This document shows, one piece after another, positions 1-10,212 of a DNA stretch of 64,000 nt. A program made the position numbers and the translations under genes. Below the pieces are notes generated by a model. It searched no databases. It saw only the letters and a list, made by a program, of their open reading frames with translations, and was not told the DNA's origin. This stretch comes from Cephalotus follicularis (Eukaryota; Streptophyta; Magnoliopsida; Oxalidales; Cephalotaceae), in assembly GCA_001972305.1 (NCBI GenBank), contig BDDD01002232.1, forward strand, positions 110,690 to 174,689. The letters are read 5' to 3'. Numbering within the stretch: the stretch's first letter is position 1; the number at the start of each line of letters is the position of its first letter.

Positions 1-23
1 TGGCGCGGTAGTCAGGCGATGCT

Positions 24-1385
24 TTAACTCTTGGAAACTCCGTTCACATGCATCATCCCAAACGGTCGGTTCGAACCTTGTCCTGTTTGTCCTCCTGTGC
101 TGAACTGATTCTGTGGACACTGAGTAGATATATGATCTGAGGCTCCACAAGTCCAACACCTACCATCTTTCCACCAGCAATCCTCTGAAATATGGTTGGT
201 ACGACCACAATGCATACATGGTTCAACAGACACCTGTTCATCATCGGTAGGCCTAGAGGAACCTCCTTGCGAAGCTGTCCTTCGCTGTTGCCTCCGTCGT
301 GCATCACGACCGGGTCTTCTCTGTTGAGAACCACGAGATTGTCTTCCCAACCTCGAAGGTCCTGCGGGACTACCAATACTGCGAGGAGATTCTCCCTGCC
401 CCGGAATGCTGTGATATCCCGACCTTCGGGATTTATTACTACTACCGGAACTCCTTCCTGACTGATCACCAGGAGGGGCAGGTCTTCGTTGGCCTGTCTG
501 GATCTCTAAACTCTGAAACCGCTGAGCCAAAGCTTCCACTTCATGTGCCCTATTAGATAACTCAAAGAAGGATCGTAGATGTAGGGGCACTAACTTTTCT
601 TGAATATCAGGTCGAAGTCCTGCAAGGAACTTCTTAGCCTTTCGTGACTCAGTATTCACCATATACGGAGCTATCCTTGATAATTCGATGAATCTGGCCT
701 CATACTGGGCCACAGACATATCTCCCTATGTCAGCCCCAAGAATTCAGTTTCTCGCTTGTCAATTTCTACCTCGGGATAGAATCGATCATTGAACTCTGA
801 TTTAAAAGTATCCCAAGAATATGTCGTTCCGGATATTTCCCACTGGGATTCAATCATTTTCCACCAGTGTTCAGCTTCACCCTGTAGCATATATGTTGCG
901 AACACAACCTTCTAAGAGTCAGAACAATCCATGACTCGAAAGATTTTATCCATTTGCATTAACCACCTCTCCGCCGATACACCGTCAGGATCTCCCGTGA
1001 AGGCTGGAGGGTTTAACTTCAAAAATCCGATCAGAGGGTTCTCCCGTCGCGAAGGTTGGTCGACTGATCTCCTTGCAGCTACAGCTCGCCTAGCTGGTCG
1101 AGCGGCTGATGTCTGTTCATAAGACTCTGCTGCATGTCTAGCTGGTACAGCAGCAGGTGGTTCATCCTCATCTGGTTGTCCTTGAAGAAATTCATGCATT
1201 TGGTTTATCATAGCGCGCATTCTCCTCATAAATCCTCTACGCTCCTCTCTGGCAGGAGCAGCAGGTTGTACTTCCTAAGGTGCATTAACTTCCCCTTGTT
1301 CTTCAGCACCTCTATTTGAACGGGTACGTCTATTTGACGGCCCAGACCTTTCTCCTCGTACGCTTCTACTTCGTCGTCCTTCCAT
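24..1385 (-). pseudogene. gag: Gy1 gag (capsid/nucleocapsid), broken by stops
   Basis: Structural protein that forms the cytoplasmic virus-like particle and binds genomic RNA. One continuous frame runs from the ATG at 1385 to a stop at 24. The N-terminal half has the Ty3/gypsy capsid core (LKLNPPAFTGDPDG, then VAQYEARFIELSRIAPY). The C-terminal half is an R/S/G/Q-rich linker followed by two zinc knuckles, CMHCGRTNHISEDC and CWTCGASDHISTQC. Three internal stops at 1275-1277, 912-914 and 726-728 are all TAG where family context suggests Q, that is CAG to TAG transitions. No frameshift separates them. At about position 50 gag runs into RNase H-type sequence, so the normal gag-protease junction is gone. 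Confidence 0.82.
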
Positions 1386-1478
1386 TCTGGTTCACATAAA
1401 AGAATTGGTCAATGTCCACACATATATCTTAATTCCACTTTGCCAAGGGTCCTATCCCGGCATATCCAGAATAGTACG

Positions 1479-1490
1479 GCTCTGATACCA
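1479..1490 (-). promoter_or_regulatory. Gy1 primer-binding site (initiator tRNA-Met)
   Basis: The minus strand reads TGGTATCAGAGC, a perfect complement to the 3' end of plant initiator tRNA-Met. It lies five bases inside the LTR end, where minus-strand cDNA priming is expected. Confidence 0.9.
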
Positions 1491-1495
1491 AAAAC

Positions 1496-2022
1496 TGTCA
1501 CGCCCCGAAACGTGGGATTGGGCCCCATGATTTGACACGTGGCATTCCGTACAATCATCATTAATAATGAGCATAAAAACTGAAACTTAAAATAAATCAT
1601 AATCAAAATCCTTTATTTAATGTGTGGATTACAGACCAAGTTAGAATCACATAAATTACATACTGCTATGAACCAGAATAAAATACATAATTTATTTCCT
1701 GCAATTTATCCATGGAAGCGTACTGTCGAGGAGGAGCTTACCCAATGATCCTTGTCTTTAATGCTGCTGCGATGTGCCTCCACTACCTGTACCTGTACCT
1801 GGCCCATTCAAAGGAATGGGTCAGCAACCCTGAGGGTTGTGTAGGTCACCCCATATACGGGCACATACCAGAGGAACAAACAATACAAGCAGAGGAGAAA
1901 ATAAATATAATGATATAATAAATGTGCATGCAAATCATAATCCATAGCATAATCATCAACATCATCATTTATCATCGGACTACTCTACTCGAATCATACA
2001 TAACAATCATATCACAGAGGAG
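1496..2022 (-). repeat. Gy1 5' LTR, inner part only
   Basis: The minus-strand LTR ends in ...GGCGTGACA at 1496. The visible 527 bp hold no coding sequence. The remaining LTR is lost in the assembly gap. Confidence 0.75.
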
Positions 2023-2047
2023 NNNNNNNNNNNNNNNNNNNNNNNNN
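2023..2047. other. Assembly gap of 25 N
   Basis: Short run of N between two unrelated LTR fragments. A gap of unknown true size is likely, because both flanking LTRs lack their outer parts. Confidence 0.99.
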
Positions 2048-2185
2048 GTAGTCAGCTGACGGGTCTGTAAGGTCAGCTGACGGATGTACTAGGTCGGCTG
2101 ACGGGTGAGGGTTGCCGATATAAGTTTATTTGCGCGGTAGTTAGGTCGGTCGACGGCAGGTTTAGGTCGGCTGACCTAAACATTG
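2048..2185. repeat. CAGCTGAC dyad array in transcribed part of Si1 LTR
   Basis: Five units of the type AGGTCAGCTGACGG or AGGTCGGCTGACGG, spaced about 20-35 bp. The core GTCAGCTGAC is a perfect 10-bp palindrome. The array lies downstream of the TATA-like element at 2635-2644 in LTR orientation. Confidence 0.85.
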
Positions 2186-2649
2186 TCTGTCAATTTTTAT
2201 CTAGGCAACCTCCGAATTGATAAATTCCTTTAAACCCCGAGAATGTACCAACTAGTTCGTAAGTTCACGGTATGTTAGAGTTCGATAGAGTTCAAGTTAT
2301 GGTTCGTAAGTATGTTAGTTTTCTCTAGTTAGGTTTCGTTAGTAAATGTAAATGTTTCGAAACATGAAGTGTAATGTATGTGTGAAACATCGAAACAAAT
2401 CTCAACACGAAGTAACATTTGTTTAAGCGATGCTTAAACATTTGTGAATTTGATGATGAAAGTGTGTATGTTCTCTCCAACAGAGAACATAACGAGCCAA
2501 CCTCGTTTAACATTAAGCGAACCAACCTCGCTTTCACAACCTCGAGCCAACCTCAAGGTTCGGGCCTAACCCCGTATGAATCACTTATGAGTTCCCCTCC
2601 GGAACCCCTCACCTGCATCCGCCAAACGGCTTGGTGATATATAGGCAAA

Positions 2650-3015
2650 CCCCTGCTTCAGTCGGCTGTTGAGGCTAATTTGGAAGTTACAAAACCTACT
2701 GCCAGATTTTGCACAATTGATGGCAGTCGGCTGGACCCCTGTGGCAGTCGACTGGACCCCCTGGTAGTCGACTGGTCCCCTACTTCAGTCGGTTGGATTG
2801 GGTGTGAAATGATACAGAAGCTTCTGCCTGATTTGTACCCCATGGCAGTCGACTGATGCCCTGTTGCAGTCGACTGGAATTCCCTGGCAGTCGACTGGTG
2901 TGCTGTTTCTGCAGATTTCTGGGTTTAGGTTGAAGATGCAGTCGACTACATGACTTTGGAAGTCGACTCCTAGCCTTGGCAGTCGACTGGATTGCCCTCC
3001 AGTCGGCTGGAATTG
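2650..3015. repeat. CAGTCGACTGG dyad array upstream of the Si1 TATA element
   Basis: About a dozen units of GCAGTCGACTGG or CAGTCGGCTGG separated by 10-40 bp of unrelated sequence. The core CAGTCGACTG is a perfect palindrome. In LTR orientation the array sits directly upstream of the TATA-like CCTATATATC, a U3 enhancer position. The same core recurs in Gy5 and Gy8. Confidence 0.85.
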
Positions 3016-3173
3016 CCTGTTCCTGCATAAACATCCTTGGCACAACTTTGGACACAAGATTAAGTGAGTATATGCATTTATAACTTAAAGAATTATGCAT
3101 ACAAGTAATTTATGTTTGTTAATCATCAAAATAACTCATGGTAAGCATTTAATCGAGGTGACAAAGGCCAACA

Positions 3174-4237
3174 AATGTTTCTAACTTTATTCTATATTAT
3201 GATAAGTTACGATATGAAATAATCATCTCTTTATATCAAAAAATAAATAAGTTGATATTTTGACTATGAAATGTATGTTATCGTTGTGAACGATTTTCAA
3301 ATATGTTATGAGAAGGCATATTTATGTGTTTTAACGTGATGTTTTTGAAATGATTGAATACTGAGTATTGTACCCACCTATGGGGCGTACCATAAGCATG
3401 TCGTAGGCCTGGCACGGGGACATGACACTTCCGTAGCGGTGTGATTAGTCTATGGCGTCTCTGAATGTTATGAATAATTCCCATGAGGTGGATTTATGGA
3501 TCCGCTATGTATGATAGAGGCGTATGAATCGATTCTAGTATATGGATATGTGATGTGAAATGATATGTGAGAATTGACTTGTGTAGTGCCGTACACTTCA
3601 ATTCTAATGGGCATGTGGAATTAGCGCCTCCCTTGCCAATCTATGTTATGAAATGTGTTATGTATCTGGCTCAGTATGACTTTATCAATCATGAAATGAT
3701 GTTTTTGAAATGTTTCGTAAATGTTTTGAAAGATATGAAATTGGTATTTTATGGAAATTCGAATATGACTAAACTGTTTTAATTGCTTAAGGTTTCTGTT
3801 ATGAATTTTATTGAGATCTTACTGCTTTTAAACTCATCATTTACTGCTTTTACTTTCTTTATCCGTACTGAGGTTTGCTCAACCGCGTTTTGTTTTCCAT
3901 GCGGCAGGTTGTCAGGAGCAGCGGGGGAATGTGTGAATGAGAGTTGGCCACTTTTATGTCATGGATCCCTAGGAGTGTGATCCCTATATGTGTCTTCTGT
4001 TATAGTGGTCATGAACAATGTGTTATTTCAGTTTATGTTTTGGTATTTGACTTTTGAAATATGTTAAGTTTTTTGTTCTGAACAGTTTTTCAGTTATGCT
4101 ATGACCGCCACGTTTTGGCTAATGAAGTAATGTTTATGTTCAGTTAAAGTTATGCCTATGTTCAGATAAGTTATGCTATGTTATGATAGGTTCTGTATTA
4201 TGACCTGTGACGACTCCCACCGTCTGGGAGTGTTACA
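3174..4237 (+). repeat. 3' part of a Gy5-type gypsy LTR
   Basis: Ends in ...GGGAGTGTTACA at 4237 and aligns along its length with the 3' part of the Gy5 LTR (about 34100-35368). Shared blocks include GGGGCGTACCATA, GTCGTAGGCCTG and TACTGAGGTTTGCTCA. It is inserted in the reverse transcriptase of Gy2. The LTR 5' part lies left of Si1 and is lost in the gap, so a solo LTR and a full element cannot be told apart. Confidence 0.75.
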
Positions 4238-5256
4238 ATTAGTTACACCAAAAGGCATAACTAGAAACTCATAATGGCCATATCGCGATCTGAAAGCAGT
4301 CTTCGGAACATCCTCATGTCCAAATTTCAGCTGGTGATAGCCCGATCTCAAGTCGAGCTTAGAAAACACTGTCGCTCCTCTAAGATAGTCGAATAACTCA
4401 TCAATATGCGGTAGAGGGTACTTATTCTTCACTGTAACTTTATTGAGCTTTTGATAGTCAATACACATTCGGAGCGATCCATCTTTCTTCTTGACAAAAA
4501 GAATAGGTGCTCCCCAGGCTGAAGCACTAGGTCTTATGAAACCTTTGTCTAGAAGATTCTGTAGCTGTATCTTTAACTCTTTCAATTCTATCGGTACCAT
4601 TCGGTACAGTGCTCGAGAAATCAGTGTAGTTCCTTGTATCAAATCAATTACAAACTCTATCTCTCTGTCAGGCGGTAACGTAGTCAAATCCAGAGGAAAA
4701 ACATCTCTGAGCTCGCTAACCACTGGAATATCTTCCAGTTTCGGTCGCCATCCATCTGTATCGAGCACGTGTGCCAGAAACCCCTGGCATCCCTGTCATA
4801 ACAATCTGTTCGCATGCAAAGCCGAAATCATCAAAACAAACAATAGCTCTAAGGTGCCAAGGACTCAAAAAGGCGGTCATCCCGGAGGACTGAAAACTAC
4901 AACCTTCCGATAACAATCCACTTGAGCAAAGCTAGCAGAAAACCAATCCATGCAAAGAATCACATCTAGGTCATCCATCGGTAGAATAATAAGATTGGCT
5001 AACAAGCAACGATCAATAATCTTAATAACACAATCTCTACACACTCGATCGGTAGTCGTTGACTCACTGAGAGGTGTGGATACCTCCATCGAGAAAGGAA
5101 GGTACTCGGGTCTCAAACAAACATAGGAGACAAAATGCAATGCAATGAATCAATGGGATGAACCTGGATCAATAAGAACCCGTGCTGGAAGCTGAAAGAG
5201 TCAAATGGTACCTCCAATCACAACATCACACCTTGCTACAACACTCGGTTCCATAG
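4238..5256 (-). pseudogene. pol: Gy2 pol: protease and N-terminal reverse transcriptase
   Basis: On the minus strand the protease begins near 5256 with the aspartic active site DPGSSH (about 5175) and contains ILCMDWF, the family motif ILGMDWL. Reverse transcriptase follows with [34 protein letters not shown] and the palm-finger block [16 protein letters not shown], where a Gy5-type LTR interrupts it. The catalytic FIDD block is beyond the break. Several stops and shifts separate the pieces, so no functional enzyme is expected. Protease cleaves the polyprotein and reverse transcriptase copies genomic RNA inside the particle. Confidence 0.8.
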
Positions 5257-6302
5257 TGTTGGAATGTATGGCAACCTTTAACTAATACAATATGTTTGCG
5301 GAAATAACAAAATAATCTATGAACATAAACAATCACACAATAACAAATAAATAAGGAGTTAAGGGATAGAAGGTTTGCAAACAAGTTTATAGTGGTTCGG
5401 CAAAACCGTGCCTACGTCCACTTTCTCAAGAGCCCCTTGAGTTTCCACTAGAATCCACTAGCAACCTTTGATTTTCGGCTTACGGGTGCAAATCAAACAA
5501 ACCACCTTACAATTGATTTTGGGTTCCGGGTGCAAATCAATAAACACCTTACAAGGGTTCACTCCCCTCTAATACAATGGATGATAAGAAAAGGTTTTGG
5601 TTTTGTGTTTACAATAACCTCTTGAAGGTTGGATATGAAAGTGTAATCTAGATACAAGCTTTGGATATGAAAGTGTTTAGCAAAAGCTTGATGTTCTTTT
5701 CTCTTTGTAAATGTGCAAGTTGAGCTTGGATGTTGATTGATCAAAATGTTGTGTTCAAGTCTTTCAAATCTTGTTTCTTGGCTTGTATTTATAGCTTTCT
5801 TCATATTATAGCCGTTGGTGAAGAAATAGAGCCGTTGGAGATGTGTTGGAAGTTGTTGCATAAAGAAAGGCTCTTTAAAACAAGTTCTGATATTCTTCCT
5901 GCAGTCCAAAGCGTCGACGGAGTAGCCTTAAGCGTCTACGGTCATGTGACCGTTGGGGATCTCAATTTGAATCTTCAGCTCAAAGCGCAGACGTCAACAT
6001 GTTGGAGTCGACTGCCAGACCTAAAGAGTCGATGCTTTACCTTAAGAGTCGACGCTTTGTCAGTCTTGTAATTGCCATTTTGTTCTCTGTCTGAGACGGT
6101 AGACGCTTTGCACAAAGAGCAGACGCTTTGCACAAAGAGCAGACGCTTTGCACCTCAAAGAGTCGACGCTTTGCTCTGTTTTTGTACTTCTTTTGTTTTG
6201 CTTATATCTTTTCTTGCACAGAAGGTTTCTTGCACATAAAGTAGCAAAGTTAAATGCAAATTTGTAATCATTAAAACTTAGGATTGAGACTAAAAGTCAA
6301 CA
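5257..6302 (-). repeat. Si2 3' LTR
   Basis: Minus strand TGTTGACTTTTAGTCTC...CATTCCAACA. A TATA-like CTATAAATA lies at about 5786-5794, followed downstream by the transcribed part. The dyad array at 5905-6180 is directly upstream of it in LTR orientation. The polypurine tract at 6303-6317 abuts the LTR. Confidence 0.9.
5905..6180. repeat. GCGTCGACGC/AGTCGACGCTTT dyad array, Si2 3' LTR
   Basis: About ten cores such as AAAGCGTCGACGG, GGAGTCGACTGCC and AAAGAGTCGACGCTTTG. At the end are two adjacent 20-bp copies of the unit CACAAAGAGCAGACGCTTTG, followed by one unit with the GTCGACGC core. Confidence 0.87.
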
Positions 6303-6856
6303 ATCTCCCCCTTTTTGATGATTACAAAAATTTTCTATATTAAGGGAAAATTATACCAATTAAAGACAAAAAGAATTTTTCTTTTGATACCAAGACAAAA
6401 GTTTCTTTAGATACCAACTTAAAAATTCTAAATAAGCTCCCCCTTGATATGACATTCAAATTTCAAGAATAAGGATTTATGCAAATAATCTTATTTTTAC
6501 CATAAAATCCCCCTTAACACATTTTTCATTAAAAACACATTTATCTCCCCCTAAGCATAAGGTATAAATTTTTCTTTAAGCATAAGCATTCTCCCCCTTT
6601 TTGTTAGCATCAAAAAGATAATATCGAAAAGTTAAACAATTTTAAAGGGATACATATTTGAAGGATAAAAGAATACCAATGTAAATAAAATCCTTTTAAA
6701 GTTAAAATACCAAAATAAATTTGAGATATACCAATTGAAAGTAGGATCAAAACAAAGAGAGCAAAAATGATACCTCCCCCTCAATAAGAGCTTTCTCCCC
6801 AAGTTATGTACTTGAACATATTTATCTTGACTTCAAGTACACCTACAAAACAAAGT
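6303..6856 (-). other. Si2 3' UTR with repeated polypurine tracts
   Basis: On the minus strand this non-coding stretch follows the gag stop and contains five or more GGGGGAG runs (at about 6306, 6429, 6507, 6546, 6590 and 6775). The last one directly precedes the LTR and is the plus-strand primer site. Repeated polypurine tracts are a known Sirevirus trait. The sequence aligns with the Si3 3' UTR. Confidence 0.8.
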
Positions 6857-7296
6857 TTAAACTTTTGGTACCCATTTGAACTTGGGTCCTTGCAAGTTAG
6901 TCACAAGAGTTCCTTTAGGAACCCAAATCTTTCTAGTTTTACCAAAACAAAGATTTTTCCTAAAAATGCAAGAAGTAGATATGTGTCCTATTTTACCACA
7001 ATAATTGCAACAAATTTGAGGCTCTACCTTCTTAACAAAGAATTTTTTAAAATGTTTGACATTTTTCATTTCTTCAAAGCCAAGACCGGCTTTGTCAAAC
7101 ACACATCTTTGTAAACCTAATAGATTGTCCAATTTAGCACTACTATTTGAAAAGGTAGAAAATGATTTCTTTAAAGCATCAATTTCGATTTTTAATTTTT
7201 CATTTTCTTCCAAAGAATCAATTGACAATTTTGAAGAAACATTTAAAATATCAATCTCATTCATATAAAAACTATTTTTATCCTTAAGAGATTCAA
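6857..7296 (-). pseudogene. gag: Si2 gag, C-terminal part only
   Basis: Matches the last roughly 145 residues of the Si3 gag: a coiled-coil-prone stretch (SIDSLEENEKLKIEIDALKK), then the zinc knuckle CCNYCGKIGHISTSC, then a basic tail ending FKWVPKV. The capsid domain and first zinc knuckle are absent because the 5' LTR joins directly to codon-internal gag sequence. No start codon for a full product exists. The retained knuckle could still bind RNA, but no product is expected. Confidence 0.85.
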
Positions 7297-8342
7297 TGTT
7301 GGAATGTATGGCAACCTTTAACTAATACAATATGTTTGCGGAAATAACAAAATAATCTATGAACATAAACAATCACACAATAACAAATAAATAAGGAGTT
7401 AAGGGATAGAAGGTTTGCAAACAAGTTTATAGTGGTTCGGCAAAACCGTGCCTACGTCCACTTTCTCAAGAGCCCCTTGAGTTTCCACTAGAATCCACTA
7501 GCAACCTTTGATTTTTGGCTTACGGGTGCAAATCAAACAAACCACCTTACAATTGATTTTGGGTTCCGGGTGCAAATCAATAAACACCTTACAAGGGTTC
7601 ACTCCCCTCTAATACAATGGATGATAAGAAAAGGTTTTGGTTTTGTGTTTACAATAACCTCTTGAAGGTTGGATATGAAAGTGTAATCTAGATACAAGCT
7701 TTGGATATGAAAGTGTTTAGCAAAAGCTTGATGTTCTTTTCTCTTTGTAAATGTGCAAGTTGAGCTTGGATGTTGATTGATCAAAATGTTGTGTTCAAGT
7801 CTTTCAAATCTTGTTTCTTGGCTTGTATTTATAGCTTTCTTCATATTATAGCCGTTGGTGAAGAAATAGAGCCGTTGGAGATGTGTTGGAAGTTGTTGCA
7901 TAAAGAAAGGCTCTTTAAAACAAGTTTTGATATTCTTCCTGCAGTCCAAAGCGTCGACGGAGTAGCCTTAAGCGTCGACGGTCATGTGACCGTTGGGGAT
8001 CTCAATTTGAATCTTCAGCTCAAAGCGCAGACGTCAACATGTTGGAGTCGACTGCCAGACCTAAAGAGTCGACGCTTTACCTTAAGAGTCGACGCTTTGT
8101 CAGTCTTGTAATTGCCATTTTGTTCTCTGTCTGAGATGGTAGACGCTTTGCACAAAGAGCAGACGCTTTGCACCTCAAAGAGTCGACGCTTTGATCAAAG
8201 AGTCGACGCTTTGCTCTGTTTTTGTACTTCTTTTGTTTTGCTTATATCTTTTCTTGCACAGAAGGTTTCTGACACATAAAGTAGCAAAGTTAAATGCAAA
8301 TTTGTAATCATTAAAACTTAGGATTGAGACTAAAAGTCAACA
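7297..8342 (-). repeat. Si2 5' LTR
   Basis: Same length as the 3' LTR and almost identical, with a TATA-like element near 7826-7834. Its inner end CATTCCAACA is followed directly by mid-gag sequence instead of the TGGTATCAGAG primer site found in Si3. Confidence 0.9.
7945..8220. repeat. Dyad array, Si2 5' LTR
   Basis: Same array as at 5905-6180, but with one CACAAAGAGCAGACGCTTTG unit and two GTCGACGCTTTG units at its end. The unit composition has thus changed between two LTRs that were identical at insertion. Confidence 0.87.
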
Positions 8343-9635
8343 AATAGCAAAAACTCTAGCCTGAACTATCGGAGAAGAACTCATAGGCCATTTCCCTCTG
8401 GACTGCGAAGTCCCACGAGAAGAAGACGGTACACTGGCTGTCGGTCCCTGTAAAGGCCGTGACCGCTGTGTCTGATCCACTCCTCTAGGATGAGAACTCC
8501 AAGGACAATCTCTAGCAATGTGGTCATAACCACCACAAGCCAAGCAATGGCCCAAGAACCATCTACAATTCTCATAAGTATGGTTAGGGTTAGTCTTCTG
8601 ACAATGCACACAAGGAACCAAAGCATTCTGATTACCGCTCCCAAAAAATCTGGAGGGTGTACCCTGACTGGGTGCTGAAGATCGGCCTCCTTGATATGTG
8701 TTTCTCGATCTGCCTCTCGTCCGAGAATGGAATGGGTTCCCGCTATCCTAATTGCTACCATGAGAACCAGAAGAGGGGCTACTATCAGTCTTTTGCGATT
8801 TAGCACTGCCACTGTCACTACCACTCTGCCAAGAAGAAGGAGTAGGCCTGGTGCGGGCTATATCTCTCATCAGTTTAGCCTCAGCTACAATATCCTCAAG
8901 CCGCATAGCTCAGAAAGACATATCTGATATGGAGGTCAATTCCAAGGGAGTCAACTGCCTCCTCAAATCCAATCTCAGTCCCCTAAGTAACTTCTTTGCT
9001 CTACGCTCTTGGCCTTCTACTAAGTACAGGGCAGATCGGGCTAATTGCATGAATCTCGCCTCATACTCAACAACTGTCATACTTCCCTGAATCAAGTTAG
9101 CAAATTCAATGTCTCTTTTATCTGTCTCTACCTAAGGGTAGTACCTTGCATTGAATTCCCTTCTGAAGGCATCCCAAGAGCGGATTGTACCATTTCTTGC
9201 CCAATCTGTGTTAACCATAGACCACCAATGTTCAGCTTCTCCTCGGAGCATATACACTGTCAATACCAATTTCAATTCATCATATCATCCCATGACCTCA
9301 AAGATCTTTTCCAAATGAGTTAGCCAAGACTCAGCAAGGGTAGGATCAGGGAGACCTACAAATGCTAGAGGTTGCAACTTTAGGAAGCGGCTTAACATGT
9401 CTTCCCTCCTTGGTCTACGTTCAACTCTAGCCTGTTGGCGTCCCATCAGAGTATGCATCCGTGCCATAGTGAAACACAACTGTCTCCAAACCTCAAGGTC
9501 AGCTCCGACTGGTGGCGCATTAGGATCATACTTTGGAAAAACATTACCGGGTGCCGGTTCATTAGCAACAGGAGTAGGGGCAGGAGCAGGAACATTCCTT
9601 CCACCTCGATGGCCATGCCTTCCCCTATTGTTCAT
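8343..9635 (-). pseudogene. gag: Gy2 gag
   Basis: ATG at 9635 (MNNRGRHGHRGGRNV) opens an R/G- and P/A-rich N-terminus. The capsid core follows (FLKLQPLAFVGLPDPTLAE, then VVEYEARFMQLARSALYL), and then two zinc knuckles, CVHCQKTNPNHTYENC and CLACGGYDHIARDC. Frameshifts and stops break it between 9285 and 9095 and again near 8900. The 3' end is cut by Si2, and the protein would continue into protease at 5256. A pyrimidine-AG acceptor-like site lies two bases before the ATG on the minus strand. The product would be the particle shell and RNA-binding protein. Confidence 0.82.
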
Positions 9636-9807
9636 TGCTATAAGAAGGCAACAATGGGATGATCAAATACAATCTCTTTCAATTCCAATATCAGTCTCAT
9701 TTTCAATTAAACTGTAATGACCCAAATTTTCATTAAAGATATTAATTATGGAAAGATGATTTCTATTGTGTAAATTGGCAAATATTTCAAGGGACCCATA
9801 GTATGAC

Positions 9808-9905
9808 CCTACGCTCGGGGGGTTCGGGGGTTCCGCTCCCCGGTGAGTGGATAGGGCGTCCAGCTGCCCAGTCAGTGGGTAGGGGCTCGGGGGCAGCGCC
9901 CCTGG
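9808..9905 (+). repeat. GC-rich block with clustered G runs in Gy3 U3
   Basis: G runs GGGGGG, GGGGG, GGGG and GGGGG occur within about 100 bp, next to C runs that allow competing stems (GGGGTTCCGCTCCCC-type). Close homologues are at about 20985-21075 (3' LTR) and 53636-53718 (Gy7). G-quadruplex potential is inferred from the runs only. Confidence 0.6.
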
Positions 9906-9949
9906 AAGAAAATTTAAATTGGATATTTATTTTGGATAAATGTCATGTT

Positions 9950-10212
9950 GAAAGCGTCAATCCCAAAGGTTAAGAGTTGACAAAGATGGCTTAAGCGCCG
10001 ACGGTCCAGGTAAATAGTCGACAGGCAACCGACGACGCTCTATTTGTAAACGTCGACGTGTTGTAGTCAATTGTGTCAGTTGACCTGGACGAGACTTAAA
10101 ACGATGACGCTTTATAAGAAAGCGTCAGCGCTTTAGTCAGGATAGAAGTTGGAGAACTCAGGACAAGCCCGTGACCGGCGACGCTTAGGGAATTAGCGTC
10201 CACGCTTTGAGC
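9950..10212. repeat. GAC-dyad array in Gy3 5' LTR U3
   Basis: Degenerate units AAGCGCCGACGG, ATAGTCGACAGG, AACGTCGACGTG, AAAGCGTCAGCGCTTT and TAGCGTCCACGCTTTG, spaced about 25-35 bp, 240-500 bp from the LTR start. The 3' LTR copy is at 21125-21400, where one unit reads AGAGTCGACGCTTTGGAGG while this LTR lacks eight of those bases. Confidence 0.8.

Larger units (their letters stand above)
1..2022 (-). mobile_element. Gy1: internally deleted Ty3/gypsy element, 5' portion
   Basis: Read on the minus strand the order is LTR (1496 to the gap), PBS (1479-1490), gag (1385 to 24), then a fragment of the RNase H connection at the window edge. The first bases, read on the minus strand, encode FQELKHRLTTAP, which belongs just after reverse transcriptase, so protease and reverse transcriptase are missing between gag and this point. 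The element is therefore a deletion derivative. Its outer LTR end is lost in the gap at 2023-2047, so no target-site duplication can be checked. Confidence 0.8.
2048..3173 (-). mobile_element. Si1: Sirevirus-like copia LTR fragment
   Basis: Read on the minus strand the LTR starts TGTTGGCCTTTGTCACC at 3173, has a TATA-like CCTATATATC at 2635-2644, and continues to the gap. Bases 2048-2330 match the right-hand Si5 LTR (63730-64000) closely, including the block around GGTTGCCGATATAAG and the CAGCTGAC array. The copy is split by the gap. It interrupts a Gy5-type LTR that resumes at 3174. Confidence 0.75.
5257..8342 (-). mobile_element. Si2: gag-only Sirevirus-like element lacking PBS and pol
   Basis: Two 1046-bp LTRs (5257-6302 and 7297-8342) differ at only a handful of positions and flank 994 bp of internal sequence. 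The flanks read CATAG and AATAG, a likely 5-bp target-site duplication with one change. The internal region has the C-terminal part of gag and a 3' UTR with polypurine tracts. It has no PBS, no gag N-terminus, and no protease, integrase or reverse transcriptase. It sits between gag and protease of Gy2. Confidence 0.87.

Noticed and set aside
5559..6071. Open frames of 113-116 codons repeated at 5559-6071 and 7599-8111
   Set aside because: They are duplicated only because they lie in the two Si2 LTRs, and they overlap on opposite strands across the promoter and array. They look like chance frames.
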